Source: JAJKJG01 sp036389455
GTDB taxonomy: Bacteria > Pseudomonadota > Alphaproteobacteria > Rhizobiales > Beijerinckiaceae
Length of the DNA stretch: 64,000 nt
NCBI GenBank assembly: GCA_036389455.1
Contig: DASVPW010000013.1
Location: 27,133 to 91,132 of the forward strand
Reading direction: 5' to 3'
Shown: positions 7,785-17,819 of the stretch, piece after piece
Layout of the letters: every line of letters begins with the position of its first letter
Position numbering within the stretch: the stretch's first letter is position 1
The notes under the pieces: model-generated
Database searches by the model: none
What the model saw: the letters and a program-made list of their open reading frames with translations, nothing else
Told to the model about the DNA's origin: nothing
Program-made: the position numbers and the translations under genes

Positions 7785-9023
7785 TCAGCGGATCGCCTGG
7801 TTCCGCCCTTCCTTCGCCGGACCGTGCTTGGCAAGCTCGATCTTCGCCACGGTCTCGCGGTGGACCTCGTCAGGGCCGTCGGCGAGGCGGAGCACCCGGG
7901 CGCGGGCGAAGGCGTAGGCGAGGTGGAAGTCCTGGGACACGCCGCCGCCGCCGCAGACCTCGATGGCGCGATCGACCACGCGCTGGGCCACGTTCGGGGC
8001 CACGACCTTGATCATGGCGATCTCGGCGCGGGCCGCCTTGTTGCCGACCTCGTCCATCATGCGCGCCGCCTGAAGGGTGAGGAGCCGCGCCTGGTCGATG
8101 TCCATGCGCGATTCGGCGATCCAGTGCCGAGTCACGCCCTGCTCGGCGATGGGCTTGCCGAAGGCGACGCGGGAGAGCGCCCGCCGGCACATCGTCTCGA
8201 GGGCCCGCTCGGCCAAGCCGATGCAGCGCATGCAGTGGTGGATGCGCCCCGGCCCCAAGCGCCCCTGCGCGATCTCGAAGCCGCGCCCTTCGCCCAAAAG
8301 AATGTTCGAGACGGGCACGCGCACGTCCTTGAAGTCGACCTCGGCATGGCCGTGCGGCGCGTCGTCGTAGCCGAAGACCGAGAGGTGGCGCATCACGGTG
8401 ACGCCGGGCGCGTCCATCGGCACGAGGACCATGGACTGCTGCCGGTGCTTCTCGGCGGTCGGATCGGTCTTGCCCATGAAGATCGCGATCCGGCAGCGCG
8501 GGTCCATGGCGCCGGAGGTCCACCACTTGCGCCCGTTGACGACGTAAGTGTCGCCGTCGCGGCGGATGTCGCTCTGGATGTTGGTGGCGTCGGACGAGGC
8601 GACCGCCGGCTCGGTCATGGCGAAGCAGGAGCGGATCTCGCCTTCCAGCAGGGGTTTGAGCCACTCCTTTTTCTGCGCCTCCGTGCCGTAGCGGATGATG
8701 GTCTCCATGTTGCCGGTGTCGGGGGCCGAGCAGTTGAACGGCTCGGGCCCGATGGGCGAGCGGCCCATGATCTCGCAGAGATGGGCGTATTCCTCATTCG
8801 TGAGCGCGTCCGGATACCCGTGCTTCGGCAAAAAGAGGTTCCACAGGCCCTGCGCCTTGGCCTTGGCCTTCAGCTCCTCCATGACCGGCGGCACGTGCCA
8901 GCGCGTCGGCAATTCGTCGAGCTGGCGCTCGTAGAGGTCCTCGGCCGGATAGACGTGCTCCTCCATGAAGGCCGTGACGCGGCGGCGCAGGTCTTCGACG
9001 CGGGGGGAGAGGGGGAAGAGCAT
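7785..9023 (-). CDS. acyl-CoA dehydrogenase (ACAD10/11-like)
   Basis: FAD-dependent acyl-CoA dehydrogenase, 412 aa, catalysing alpha,beta-desaturation of an acyl-CoA and passing electrons to ETF. The N-terminal helical domain, the FAD/substrate segment CFAMTEPAVASSDATNIQ (about 130-150), the WWTSGAMDPR region and a C-terminal helical domain with IEVCGGGGVSQD and the LADGPDEVHRETVA end are all present. The glutamate in GPDEVH is at the position used as catalytic base in the ACAD11-type subfamily. It is the last gene of the minus-strand acyl-CoA cluster, separated from pimD by the GIY-YIG unit. Confidence 0.94.
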   Translation of the reverse strand: MLFPLSPRVEDLRRRVTAFMEEHVYPAEDLYERQLDELPTRWHVPPVMEELKAKAKAQGLWNLFLPKHGYPDALTNEEYAHLCEIMGRSPIGPEPFNCSAPDTGNMETIIRYGTEAQKKEWLKPLLEGEIRSCFAMTEPAVASSDATNIQSDIRRDGDTYVVNGRKWWTSGAMDPRCRIAIFMGKTDPTAEKHRQQSMVLVPMDAPGVTVMRHLSVFGYDDAPHGHAEVDFKDVRVPVSNILLGEGRGFEIAQGRLGPGRIHHCMRCIGLAERALETMCRRALSRVAFGKPIAEQGVTRHWIAESRMDIDQARLLTLQAARMMDEVGNKAARAEIAMIKVVAPNVAQRVVDRAIEVCGGGGVSQDFHLAYAFARARVLRLADGPDEVHRETVAKIELAKHGPAKEGRNQAIR

Positions 9024-9065
9024 CTTCTGTCCTTTCGACTCACATATTCGGGGTCGTCTTCGGGG

Positions 9066-9160
9066 TCGTCCCGGCCGGAGCGCAGCGGAGAGCCGGGACC
9101 CACACGTCGACGCCAGCGCTATGGGTCCCGGGTCTCCGCTTCGCTCCGCCCGGGGCGACC
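9066..9160. repeat. type-A palindromic repeat, copy 1
   Basis: Imperfect palindrome of about 95 bp: arms 9070-9102 (CCCGGCCGGAGCGCAGCGG and on) and 9122-9154, with a short GC-rich centre. The same family occurs at 9491, 26576 and 34741 and, more divergent, at 13888. A second GGGGTCGTC lies just upstream at 9050-9058. Confidence 0.85.
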
Positions 9161-9171
9161 CGGTGTTTGGG

Positions 9172-9456
9172 TTAATGGATGAACGGCGTGAGGTCCTGCC
9201 ATTCCGGATTGCTCTTCTCGATCAGCTCGATCTTCCACTGCCGCCGCCATCGCTTGATCCGCTTCTCTGTCGCGATCGCCTCGAGCGGATCGTCGAAGGT
9301 CTCGGCGTAGACGAGGCGGAAGACCCTATATTGCCACACGAACTGGGAGCCCCGTCCCTCCCGGTGCTCGACGACGCGCTTGCCGAGGTTGTTCGTGATG
9401 CCGACGTAGAGGGTGCCGCGCCGCTTGCTCGCCATGATGTAGACGTGGAAGGGCAT
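9172..9456 (-). CDS. GIY-YIG nuclease family protein
   Basis: Small (94 aa) stand-alone GIY-YIG domain of the URI/UvrC fold. The sequence starts MPFHVYIMASKRRGTLYVGI (the GIY equivalents are VYI and YVG), followed by TNNLGKRVVEHREG with the conserved Arg, AIATEKRIKRWRRQWKIELI with the metal-binding Glu, and a terminal SNPEW motif. The ATG at 9456 is preceded by GGTGA; a GTG four codons upstream is an alternative. Related genes occur in many copies in rhizobial genomes; their role is not established. It is enclosed by a perfect 41-bp inverted repeat, so it may act on, or move with, the surrounding palindromes. Confidence 0.93.
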   Translation of the reverse strand: MPFHVYIMASKRRGTLYVGITNNLGKRVVEHREGRGSQFVWQYRVFRLVYAETFDDPLEAIATEKRIKRWRRQWKIELIEKSNPEWQDLTPFIH

Positions 9457-9490
9457 TCTTGGGCTCACCTCTGTGGCCTAATTTCTAGCG

Positions 9491-9586
9491 GTCATCCCGG
9501 CCGTAGCGAAGCGGAGAGCCGGGATCCACCCACAAGCGCCGGCGCTATGGGTCCCGGCTCTCCGCTGCGCTCCGGCCGGGACGACC
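9491..9586. repeat. type-A palindromic repeat, copy 2
   Basis: Palindrome with 33-nt arms at 9496-9528 and 9548-9580 that differ at three positions. Its right arm is the exact reverse complement of the left arm of copy 1, while its left arm carries GTAGCGAAGCGG in place of GGAGCGCAGCGG. It lies between pimD and the GIY-YIG gene. Confidence 0.85.
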
Positions 9587-9600
9587 CCCGCGTATACATC

Positions 9601-10743
9601 TCACACCAATCCCCCCGCCTCAGCCACGGCCGCCAAGTGGTGGTCGGCGTCGCCGAAGAGGGTGTCAATCATGGTGACGCGCTTGAAGTAGTGGCCGACC
9701 TTGAACTCCATGGTCATGCCGACGCCGCCGTGGAGCTGGACCGCCTGCTGGCCGATGAAGCGACCCGAGCGGCCGATCTGGACTTTCGCCGCCGCGACGG
9801 CCTTGCGGCGCTCGGCGGCATCTTTGTCCTGGGCCATCATGGTGGCGAACATCGCCATCGAGCGGGCCTGCTCGAGGGCGACGAACATGTCGGCGCCCCG
9901 GTGCTGGAGGACCTGGAACGAGCCGATCGGCACGCCGAACTGTTTTCTCGTCTTCAGGTACTCGATGGTCAGCGCGTGCATCTCGGCCATGGCGCCGACG
10001 GCCTCGGCCGAGAGCGCCGCCATGGCTTCGTCCACGACGCGCTCGACCAGCGGCAGGCCGTCCTCGGGATCGCCGATCGCGGCCTCCGGGCCGACGCGCA
10101 CGCCGTTCAAGGAAATTTCGGCGGCGCGCTGGCCGTCCTGGGTCGGGTAGCCGCGCCGCGACAAGCCGGGCGCGTCGGCATCGATCAGAAAAACGCCGAT
10201 CCCGGCGCGGTCGCGCCGCCCGCCCGCGGTGCGGGCCGTGACGACAAGCTTTTGGGCGCTGTCGCCGTGGACCACGACTCCCTTCTCGCCATCGAGGACG
10301 AACCCCGCGCCGTCGCGACGCGCCGTGGTCGCGACATCGAAAAGATCGTGGCGGGATTGGCGCTCGGTGTGGGCGAAGGCGAGCGTCAGCTCGCCGGCGG
10401 CGATTTGCGGGATGAGCTCGGCGCGCTGCTCCTCGCTCGCGCCGTGCCGCAGGAAACCGCCGCCGAGGACCACCGTCGCGACATAGGGCTCCAAGGCGAG
10501 CGCGCGCCCGAAGGCCTCCATGACGATCATGGTCTCGACCGCGCCGCCGCCGAAGCCGCCGTGCTCCTCGGCAAAGGGCAGGCCGAGGAGGCCGAGCTCG
10601 GCGTACTGGCCCCACAGCGCGCGGCTGAAGCCTTCCGGCTCCTGCGCATAGCGCCTGCGCGCCTCGAAGTCGTAGCGGTCGGCGAAGAGCCGGTCGACGC
10701 TCTCCTTGAGGAGACGCTGTTCGTCGGAAAGGTCGAAATCCAT
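9601..10743 (-). CDS. pimD: acyl-CoA dehydrogenase, pimeloyl-CoA dehydrogenase small subunit-like
   Basis: ACAD-fold flavoprotein of 380 aa starting MDFDLSDEQRLLKESVDRLF. It pairs with the 399-aa ACAD encoded just upstream; in Rhodopseudomonas palustris PimC and PimD form the large and small subunits of a dicarboxylyl-CoA dehydrogenase, and gene order here (pimF-pimA-pimC-pimD) is the same apart from a missing thiolase. Visible features are EEHGGFGGGAVETMIVMEAF, a FAD-domain region TLAFAHTERQSRHD, and a C-terminal segment AVQLHGGVGMTMEFKVGHYF with the GGVGMT motif of ACADs. Assignment to Pim rather than another heteromeric ACAD rests on order and sequence style. Confidence 0.85.
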   Translation of the reverse strand: MDFDLSDEQRLLKESVDRLFADRYDFEARRRYAQEPEGFSRALWGQYAELGLLGLPFAEEHGGFGGGAVETMIVMEAFGRALALEPYVATVVLGGGFLRHGASEEQRAELIPQIAAGELTLAFAHTERQSRHDLFDVATTARRDGAGFVLDGEKGVVVHGDSAQKLVVTARTAGGRRDRAGIGVFLIDADAPGLSRRGYPTQDGQRAAEISLNGVRVGPEAAIGDPEDGLPLVERVVDEAMAALSAEAVGAMAEMHALTIEYLKTRKQFGVPIGSFQVLQHRGADMFVALEQARSMAMFATMMAQDKDAAERRKAVAAAKVQIGRSGRFIGQQAVQLHGGVGMTMEFKVGHYFKRVTMIDTLFGDADHHLAAVAEAGGLV

Positions 10744-10761
10744 TCGGTCGGTTCCTGATTA

Positions 10762-10834
10762 GCGAATGAGCGAATGGCGAGTGGCGAATGCGGGAATCCA
10801 TTCGCCATTCGCCACTCGCCATTCGCCATTCGCC
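10762..10834. repeat. GCGAATGGCGA short-repeat hairpin
   Basis: The gap between pimC and pimD is built from iterated CGAATGGCGAGTGGCGAATG units: a forward block (10762-10790) and an inverted block (10798-10834, ATTCGCCATTCGCCACTCGC). The two blocks can fold into one long stem of about 21 bp with two mismatches. The composition differs from the other palindromes in the window. It might terminate, pause or stabilise the mRNA between two paired subunits. Confidence 0.8.
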
Positions 10835-10836
10835 CC

Positions 10837-12036
10837 TCACAATCCCAGGATCGCCTTGGCGATGATGTTCTTCTGGATCTCGTTCGAGCCGCCGTAGATC
10901 GAGATCTTGCGCCAGTTGAAGTACGTCGGCGCGATGCTCCCGGCCCAGTCGGGGCCGACCGGCGGCTCGTTGACGCCGTGCTCGGGCTCCTCCTGATAGG
11001 GCATGGAGTAGGGCCCGACCACCTCCATCAGGAGCTCGGTCGTCGCCTGCTGGATCTCCGAGCCCTTGATCTTGAGGATCGAGGAGGCGGGATCGGGCTT
11101 GCCCTTCTCGCGGTGACGCTCGGCCGCGACGACGCGGAGCTGCGTCATCTCGAGGGCCTTGAGCTCGATCTCGACCGCGGCGAGCTTCTCGCGGAAGCGC
11201 GAGGTTTGGATCAGCGGCACGTCGCCGATACGCTCCAGCGAGGCCAGCTCCTTGATACGCCGGATGCGCTCCTTCGAGACGCCGACGCGGGCGATGCCGA
11301 CGCGCTCGTTGCCGAGGAGGAACTTGGCATAGTCCCAACCCTTGTTCTCCCGGCCGACAAGGTTCTCGACCGGCACGCGCACGTCGTCGAAGAAGACCTC
11401 GTTGACCTCGCGGCCGCCGTCGATGGTCTGGATCGGGCGGACCGTGATGCCCGGCGTCTTCATGTCGATAAGGAGGAAGGAGATGCCCTCCTGCTTCTTC
11501 GCGGCGGGATCGGTGCGCACGAGGCAGAAGATCCAGTCGGCGTATTGGCCGAGCGTCGTCCAGGTCTTCTGGCCGTTGACGACATAAGTGTCGCCGTCGC
11601 GCTTGGCGGAGGTCTTCAGCGAGGCGAGGTCGGAGCCGGAGCCGGGCTCCGAGAACCCCTGGCACCACCAGTCGTCGAGGTTGGCGATGCGCGGAAGGTA
11701 GCGGCGCTTCTGCGCCTCCGAGCCGAAGGCGATGATGACCGGGCCGACCATGCTGACCCCGAAGGGTAGCGGCGAAGGCGCCGGCGCCTGCTGCATCTCG
11801 TCCTGGAAGATGTACTGCCGCACCGGGTCCCAGCCGGTGCCGCCCCACTCGACCGGCCAGTGCGGCACGGCCCAGCCCCTGGCGTTGAGGATGCGGGTCC
11901 ACTCGACGAGCTCGTCCTTCGAGACATGATGCCCCTGCACGAGCTTGTCGCGGATGCGCGCGGGAAGCGCGGTGCGGAAGAAGTCGCGCACCTCCTCGCG
12001 AAAGGCGTTCTCCTCGGGGGTGAAGCGGAGGTCCAT
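10837..12036 (-). CDS. pimC: acyl-CoA dehydrogenase, pimeloyl-CoA dehydrogenase large subunit-like
   Basis: ACAD flavoprotein of 399 aa starting MDLRFTPEENAFREEVRDFF. It has the FAD/substrate motif WWCQGFSEPGSGSDLASLKT (about 126-145), the WTTLGQYADW segment, the domain linker FDDVRVPVENLVGRENKGWD and the C-terminal ISIYGGSNEIQKNIIAKAIL with the GGSNEIQ motif ending the ACAD fold. It is predicted to oxidise medium-chain acyl- or dicarboxylyl-CoA as the large subunit with pimD. Coding starts at ATG 12036; GGAGAC precedes it. It lies 167 bp downstream of the CoA ligase, the gap being filled by a type-B palindrome. Confidence 0.88.
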   Translation of the reverse strand: MDLRFTPEENAFREEVRDFFRTALPARIRDKLVQGHHVSKDELVEWTRILNARGWAVPHWPVEWGGTGWDPVRQYIFQDEMQQAPAPSPLPFGVSMVGPVIIAFGSEAQKRRYLPRIANLDDWWCQGFSEPGSGSDLASLKTSAKRDGDTYVVNGQKTWTTLGQYADWIFCLVRTDPAAKKQEGISFLLIDMKTPGITVRPIQTIDGGREVNEVFFDDVRVPVENLVGRENKGWDYAKFLLGNERVGIARVGVSKERIRRIKELASLERIGDVPLIQTSRFREKLAAVEIELKALEMTQLRVVAAERHREKGKPDPASSILKIKGSEIQQATTELLMEVVGPYSMPYQEEPEHGVNEPPVGPDWAGSIAPTYFNWRKISIYGGSNEIQKNIIAKAILGL

Positions 12037-12065
12037 GGGCGTCTCCTTTCAATCCGGCGCACTAT

Positions 12066-12180
12066 CCTCCTCATGCTGAGGTGCGAGCGAAGCGAGCCTC
12101 GAAGCACGCACACCTAAGCCGCATCGACGGGGTGCGTCCTTCGAGACTCGCGCTTCGCGCTCGCACCTCAGGATGAGGAG
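12066..12180. repeat. type-B palindromic repeat, copy 1
   Basis: Palindrome of about 115 bp between the CoA ligase and pimC genes. The left arm reads CCTCATGCTGAGGTGCGAGC, continuing GAAGCGAGCCTCGAAGCACGC; the right arm is its approximate reverse complement, ending CACCTCAGGATGAGG. The same family is found at 25117-25237. Confidence 0.85.
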
Positions 12181-12203
12181 AGTTGTGCAAGCAGCGATGG
12201 TCG

Positions 12204-13877
12204 TCACGAGGCCTCCCTCAGGCGCGCCTTCTCGCGCTCCTCCTCGACGAGCTCCTTCTTGGAGAGCTTGCCGACGGCAGTGCGGGGGAGGGCGTCGCGG
12301 ATCTCGAGGGCGGCGGGCATCTCGTGGCGGCCGAGCTTGTCGGTGAGGAAAGCGCGCAGCGCCTCAAGGGTGAGCGGCGGCGCGCCGGCGCGCAGCTTGA
12401 CGAAGGCCTTGGCGGCCTCGCCGCGGTAGCTGTCGGGCACGCCGACCACGATCGCCTCCTCGACGTCGGGGTGCTCGTAGACGGCCTCCTCGATCACCCG
12501 CGGATAGACGTTGAAGCCGCCCGAGATGATCATGTCCTTCTTGCGGTCGACGAGGAAGAAGTAGCCGTCCTCGTCCATGTGCCCGATGTCGCCGGTGAGG
12601 AACCAGCCGTCGACGAAGGCCGCCGCCGTGTCCTCGGGGCGGTTCCAGTAGCCCTTCATGACGTTGCGGGCCCGGATCGCGATCTCGCCCTTCTCGTTGG
12701 GTCCGAGCACGGTCCGCGGGTCGTCGAGGGAGCGGATGCCCATCTCGATGCCGGGCAGCGGCAGGCCCATGGAGCCGGGCTTGCCCGGTCCGTCGAGGGG
12801 GAGGTTCGTGCCGGCGGGCGCGGTCTCGGTCATGCCCCAGCCGCCGCCGAGGCGGTGGCCGGTGAGGCGCTCGAAGCGGGCGCCCACCTCGACCGGCAGC
12901 GAGGCGCCGCCGGAGCCGCAGAAGCGCAGCGAAGAGAGGTCGCGCCTCTCGATGCCGGGATGGTTCGCGAGCGCGATCCACATGGTCGGCACGCCCGGGA
13001 AGGAGGTCGCGCGCCCGACCTCGATGTCGCGCAGGATTCCTTCCGGGTCGAATTTTTCGCGCAAAAACATCTCGTTGCCGTGCTTGACTTGGCGCAGCAG
13101 AATCGTGGTCAGCGCGTAGATGTGGAACAGCGGCAGGACCAGGATCACCCTCTCGCCGTGGAGAGGCCGGTCCTGGCCGACGTACCAGGCGTCGTAGCTC
13201 GACACGGCGGCGGTGAGGTTCGCGTGCGTCAGCATCGCGCCCTTCGGGACGCCGGTGGTGCCGCCGGTGTATTGCAGCAGCGCGACATCCTCCTCCGAGA
13301 TCTCCGGGAAGGCTGTGCCGCTGGCGTTGCCAATGAAATCGGCGATCGTGACGACGCCCTCGCCTTGCGGGATGGGCGCGAGCGAGAACGCACCCGGCCC
13401 CCACGCGGCGTCGTCGCCGACGACGAGGAGGTCGACGAGCCCGCTCTCCTTGAGCTTCTGGGCTTTCGGCAGGAGACCCGCCCAGTTGGTGGTGACGAGG
13501 ACGCGTGCGCCGCTATCCTTGAGCTTGTGGGCGAGCTCCCGCTCGGCCTCGAGCGCGCTCATATGCACGGCGCGCACGCCCGCCTTCATGCAGGCGAAGA
13601 AGGCGATCGGGTGCCAGGGCGTGTTCGGGAGATAAAGCCCGACCGCGGCGCCCGGCCCGATGCCGCGGGAAAGGAACGCGGCTGCGAGGCGGTCCACGCG
13701 GACCGCGAAGTCGCGATAGAGAATTTTTTCGCCGCGGAAGTCGAAGACCGGCACGCCGGCCGAGCGCGCGAGGCCTCGGTCGAGCAGAGCCGAGACGGTC
13801 GAGACCTCGATGGCCATGTCCCACGACAGGCCCGGCGGATAGCTCTTCTCCCAGGCGAAGGGGCGCTGGGCGTTCAT
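12204..13877 (-). CDS. pimA: acid--CoA ligase, PimA-like (AMP-forming)
   Basis: Adenylate-forming ligase of 557 aa that activates a carboxylic acid (fatty or dicarboxylic) with ATP and CoA. Core motifs are intact: the P-loop YTGGTTGVPKGAMLTH, the GWGMTETAPAG A5 motif, the GWFLTGDIGHMDEDGYF hinge region (catalytic Asp), DRKKDMIISGGFNVYP and the C-terminal PRTAVGKLSKKEL with the catalytic Lys. The start MNAQRPFAWEKSYPPGLSWD matches my recollection of R. palustris PimA; the open frame upstream of 13877 is repeat-derived. It lies between pimF and pimC; a type-A-like palindrome separates it from pimF. Confidence 0.88.
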   Translation of the reverse strand: MNAQRPFAWEKSYPPGLSWDMAIEVSTVSALLDRGLARSAGVPVFDFRGEKILYRDFAVRVDRLAAAFLSRGIGPGAAVGLYLPNTPWHPIAFFACMKAGVRAVHMSALEAERELAHKLKDSGARVLVTTNWAGLLPKAQKLKESGLVDLLVVGDDAAWGPGAFSLAPIPQGEGVVTIADFIGNASGTAFPEISEEDVALLQYTGGTTGVPKGAMLTHANLTAAVSSYDAWYVGQDRPLHGERVILVLPLFHIYALTTILLRQVKHGNEMFLREKFDPEGILRDIEVGRATSFPGVPTMWIALANHPGIERRDLSSLRFCGSGGASLPVEVGARFERLTGHRLGGGWGMTETAPAGTNLPLDGPGKPGSMGLPLPGIEMGIRSLDDPRTVLGPNEKGEIAIRARNVMKGYWNRPEDTAAAFVDGWFLTGDIGHMDEDGYFFLVDRKKDMIISGGFNVYPRVIEEAVYEHPDVEEAIVVGVPDSYRGEAAKAFVKLRAGAPPLTLEALRAFLTDKLGRHEMPAALEIRDALPRTAVGKLSKKELVEEEREKARLREAS

Positions 13878-13887
13878 GGCGCGCTTC

Positions 13888-13999
13888 CCACTGTCGTCCC
13901 CGGCGAGCGAAGCGAGGGAAGGGGACCCAAGCCTCGCCGGGGAATGGGTCCCCTTCCCCTCCGGCGGCCAAGGCCGCCTCCGGCCGGGGACGACAGTGG
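13888..13999. repeat. palindromic repeat, divergent type A
   Basis: A perfect 17-bp outer inverted repeat (13888-13904 CCACTGTCGTCCCCGGC and 13983-13999) surrounds inner inverted segments (GAGCGAAGCGAGGGAAGGGG against CCCCTTCCCCTCCGGC). It lies between pimF and pimA. Confidence 0.8.
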
Positions 14000-14013
14000 C
14001 GTGCAGAAGAACA

Positions 14014-16119
<2,106 letters not shown>

Positions 16120-16194
16120 GTTTCCTCCGCGTGGTCTTTGTGCCGTCATCCCGGGGGACTGCCCAGGCCGAAATCACCCTCCTCATGCCGGCGA

Positions 16195-16329
16195 GGCGGA
16201 CGGCCCCCGACGGCATCGCCGCGCCGGGCCGGCCGGTGATGTGGATCGGAGCGGCAGAGAAGGCCGTCCGCCAAGCAGGCTATCACGACCGGGGCGGATC
16301 TCGCCAAGGGCGTGCTCCAGATCCGCCCC
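16195..16329. repeat. two perfect inverted repeats between paaI and pimF
   Basis: GGCGGACGGCC at 16195-16205 pairs with GGCCGTCCGCC at 16262-16272, and GGGGCGGATCT at 16291-16301 pairs with AGATCCGCCCC at 16319-16329. Both are exact 11-bp stems in the 227-bp gap downstream of paaI on the minus strand. The second could be a terminator for the paaG-paaI transcript, though no T run follows. Confidence 0.6.
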
Positions 16330-16346
16330 GCTGGGGAGGGGAGCCG

Positions 16347-16796
16347 TCACGTCCCCTCCAGGAGCGAGCCCTTGACGGTCCGCGAGTGGCCGCGGAACGC
16401 GGCGATCGCCCCGCCCTCGTTCGCCACCGTGATGTCGTAGATGCCGGAGCGGCCGCTCCGAAAGACCTCGACCGCGTGGGCGGTGAGCACGTCGCCGAGC
16501 CGCGCCGGAGCCAGGAAGGTCACGGCGCAGTGCTGGGCGACCGTGCGCTGGTCGTAGGTGTTGCAGGCGAAGGCGAAGGCCGAGTCCGCCAGCGTGAAGA
16601 TGAAGCCGCCGTGGCAGATGCCGTGACCGTTCACCATGCGCTCGGCGACTGCCATGCTCAGCACCGCCTCGCCTGGCCCGACCCGCTCGATCCGCATGCC
16701 CAACCCTTGCGAGGCTCGGTCCGCGGACCACATGGCCTGGGCGCAGGCCTCGGCGAGGGCTTGCGCGTCCGCCGGCTTCGGGACGCTCGCGTCCAT
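16347..16796 (-). CDS. paaI: hydroxyphenylacetyl-CoA thioesterase PaaI
   Basis: Hotdog-fold acyl-CoA thioesterase, 149 aa. The family hallmark NGHGICHGGFIFTLADSAFA lies at residues 56-75, containing the His-Gly-Gly and the catalytic Asp (D71), followed by FACNTYDQRTVAQHCAVTFL. In phenylacetate catabolism PaaI frees CoA from dead-end hydroxylated phenylacetyl-CoA. Its start codon shares one base with the stop of paaG upstream (TGATG), implying translational coupling. The rest of the paa operon (paaABCDE, paaK, paaZ) is not in the window, so the pair may serve the local acyl-CoA pathway. Confidence 0.9.
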   Translation of the reverse strand: MDASVPKPADAQALAEACAQAMWSADRASQGLGMRIERVGPGEAVLSMAVAERMVNGHGICHGGFIFTLADSAFAFACNTYDQRTVAQHCAVTFLAPARLGDVLTAHAVEVFRSGRSGIYDITVANEGGAIAAFRGHSRTVKGSLLEGT

Positions 16797-17587
16797 CAGC
16801 GCCGCCCTGTGAAGGCGGGCGTGCGCTTGGCGAGGAAAGCGGAGACGCCCTCGGCGTAGTCCGGCGTGCGTCCGGCCTCGCCTTGCAGGTCGCGCTCGAG
16901 GTCGAGCTGGGCGTCGAGCGAGTTGGTCTCGGCCGCGTCGAGGGCGCGCTTCGCGAGCGCGAGGCCGACGGTCGGCTGGGCCGCGAGGTGCGCCGTGAGC
17001 TTTTCCGCCTCGTCCCTGAGGCGCTCATCATCGAAGACCTTCCAGATCAGGCCCCATTCCTCGGCCTTCTCGGCCGGCAGCGGCTCGGCCAGCATGGCGA
17101 GGCCGCGGGCGCGGGCGCCGCCCACGAGGCGCGGCAGGAACCAAGTGCCGCCGGAATCCGGCAGGAGGCCGATCTTGGCAAAGGCCTGGATGAACCGCGC
17201 CGAGCGCGCCGCCAGCACGATGTCGCAGGCGAGCGCGACGTTGGCGCCGGCGCCGGCCGCGACGCCGTTCACGGCGCAGACGACCGGCATGGGCAGCGCC
17301 CTGAGCTTGCGCACGAGCGGGTTGTAGAAGCGCTCGATGGTGCGGGTCAGGTCCGGCGTGACGCCCGGCTCGAACACCCGGTTGGTGAGGTCCTGGCCGG
17401 CGCAGAAGCCGCGGCCGGCACCGGTCAAGAGGAGCGCCCGGCAGCCCGCGTCGGCTTCCGCCGCCTCCAGCGCCGCCATGAGGCGCTCGTGCATCGTCTC
17501 GTCGAAGGCGTTGAGCCGGTCGGGGCGGTTCAGCGTCAGGATGCGCCAGTTCCCGCGCGCCTCGACCAGAACGGGTTCCTCCGCCAC
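16796..17587 (-). CDS. paaG: enoyl-CoA hydratase/isomerase family protein, PaaG-like
   Basis: Crotonase-fold protein of 263 aa, like 2-(1,2-epoxy-1,2-dihydrophenyl)acetyl-CoA isomerase PaaG. Motifs: TLNRPDRLNAFDETMHERLM, the oxyanion-hole segment LLTGAGRGFCAGQDLTNRVF, GVAAGAGANVALACDIVLAA and FAKIGLLPDSGGTWFLPRLV with the catalytic Asp of isomerase-type members in place of the hydratase Glu. The GTG at 17587 is chosen as start: it follows GGGAGGAGC and gives the usual family length, while the 66-codon extension upstream is not conserved-looking. First gene of the minus-strand cluster, read away from the parS-containing gap. Confidence 0.88.
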   Translation of the reverse strand: MAEEPVLVEARGNWRILTLNRPDRLNAFDETMHERLMAALEAAEADAGCRALLLTGAGRGFCAGQDLTNRVFEPGVTPDLTRTIERFYNPLVRKLRALPMPVVCAVNGVAAGAGANVALACDIVLAARSARFIQAFAKIGLLPDSGGTWFLPRLVGGARARGLAMLAEPLPAEKAEEWGLIWKVFDDERLRDEAEKLTAHLAAQPTVGLALAKRALDAAETNSLDAQLDLERDLQGEAGRTPDYAEGVSAFLAKRTPAFTGRR

Positions 17588-17819
17588 GCGCTCCTCCCAC
17601 GCCCGGTGTCCGGGTCTCTCCCGAACTATCGACGCCGCCGCGCCCCCGTCAATCGGCAGGGGCGGCGCGGCGCTCCTCGTTCGGCCTGCCGGCCGCGTCG
17701 GCCCTCCCTCTAAAAGCAGGCGGGGAGAGGGGGGAAGGCGGATCGGGGTTGCGTCCGGCACGGGGAGAGGGACTTGTGCCGCCATTCGGCGGGCGCGGGG
17801 GTCGTTTCTCCGCTATCCA

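Larger units (their letters stand above)
9062..9588. mobile_element. 41-bp perfect inverted repeats enclosing a GIY-YIG gene
   Basis: Positions 9062-9102 and 9548-9588 are exact reverse complements over 41 bases (outer end GGGGTCGTCCCGG, inner end GGGACCCA). Each is the outer arm of a type-A palindrome (9066-9160 and 9491-9586) whose inner arm matches less well. The only gene inside is a GIY-YIG nuclease (9172-9456). No target-site duplication is obvious. The whole 527-bp unit splits an otherwise coherent acyl-CoA operon. Calling it mobile is an inference from structure; it could instead be two independently inserted palindromes. Confidence 0.55.

Noticed and set aside
9050..9058. GGGGTCGTC next to the 41-bp inverted repeat as a target-site duplication
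   Set aside because: It repeats the element's own end rather than the flank, and no matching copy lies on the other side at 9589-9600.
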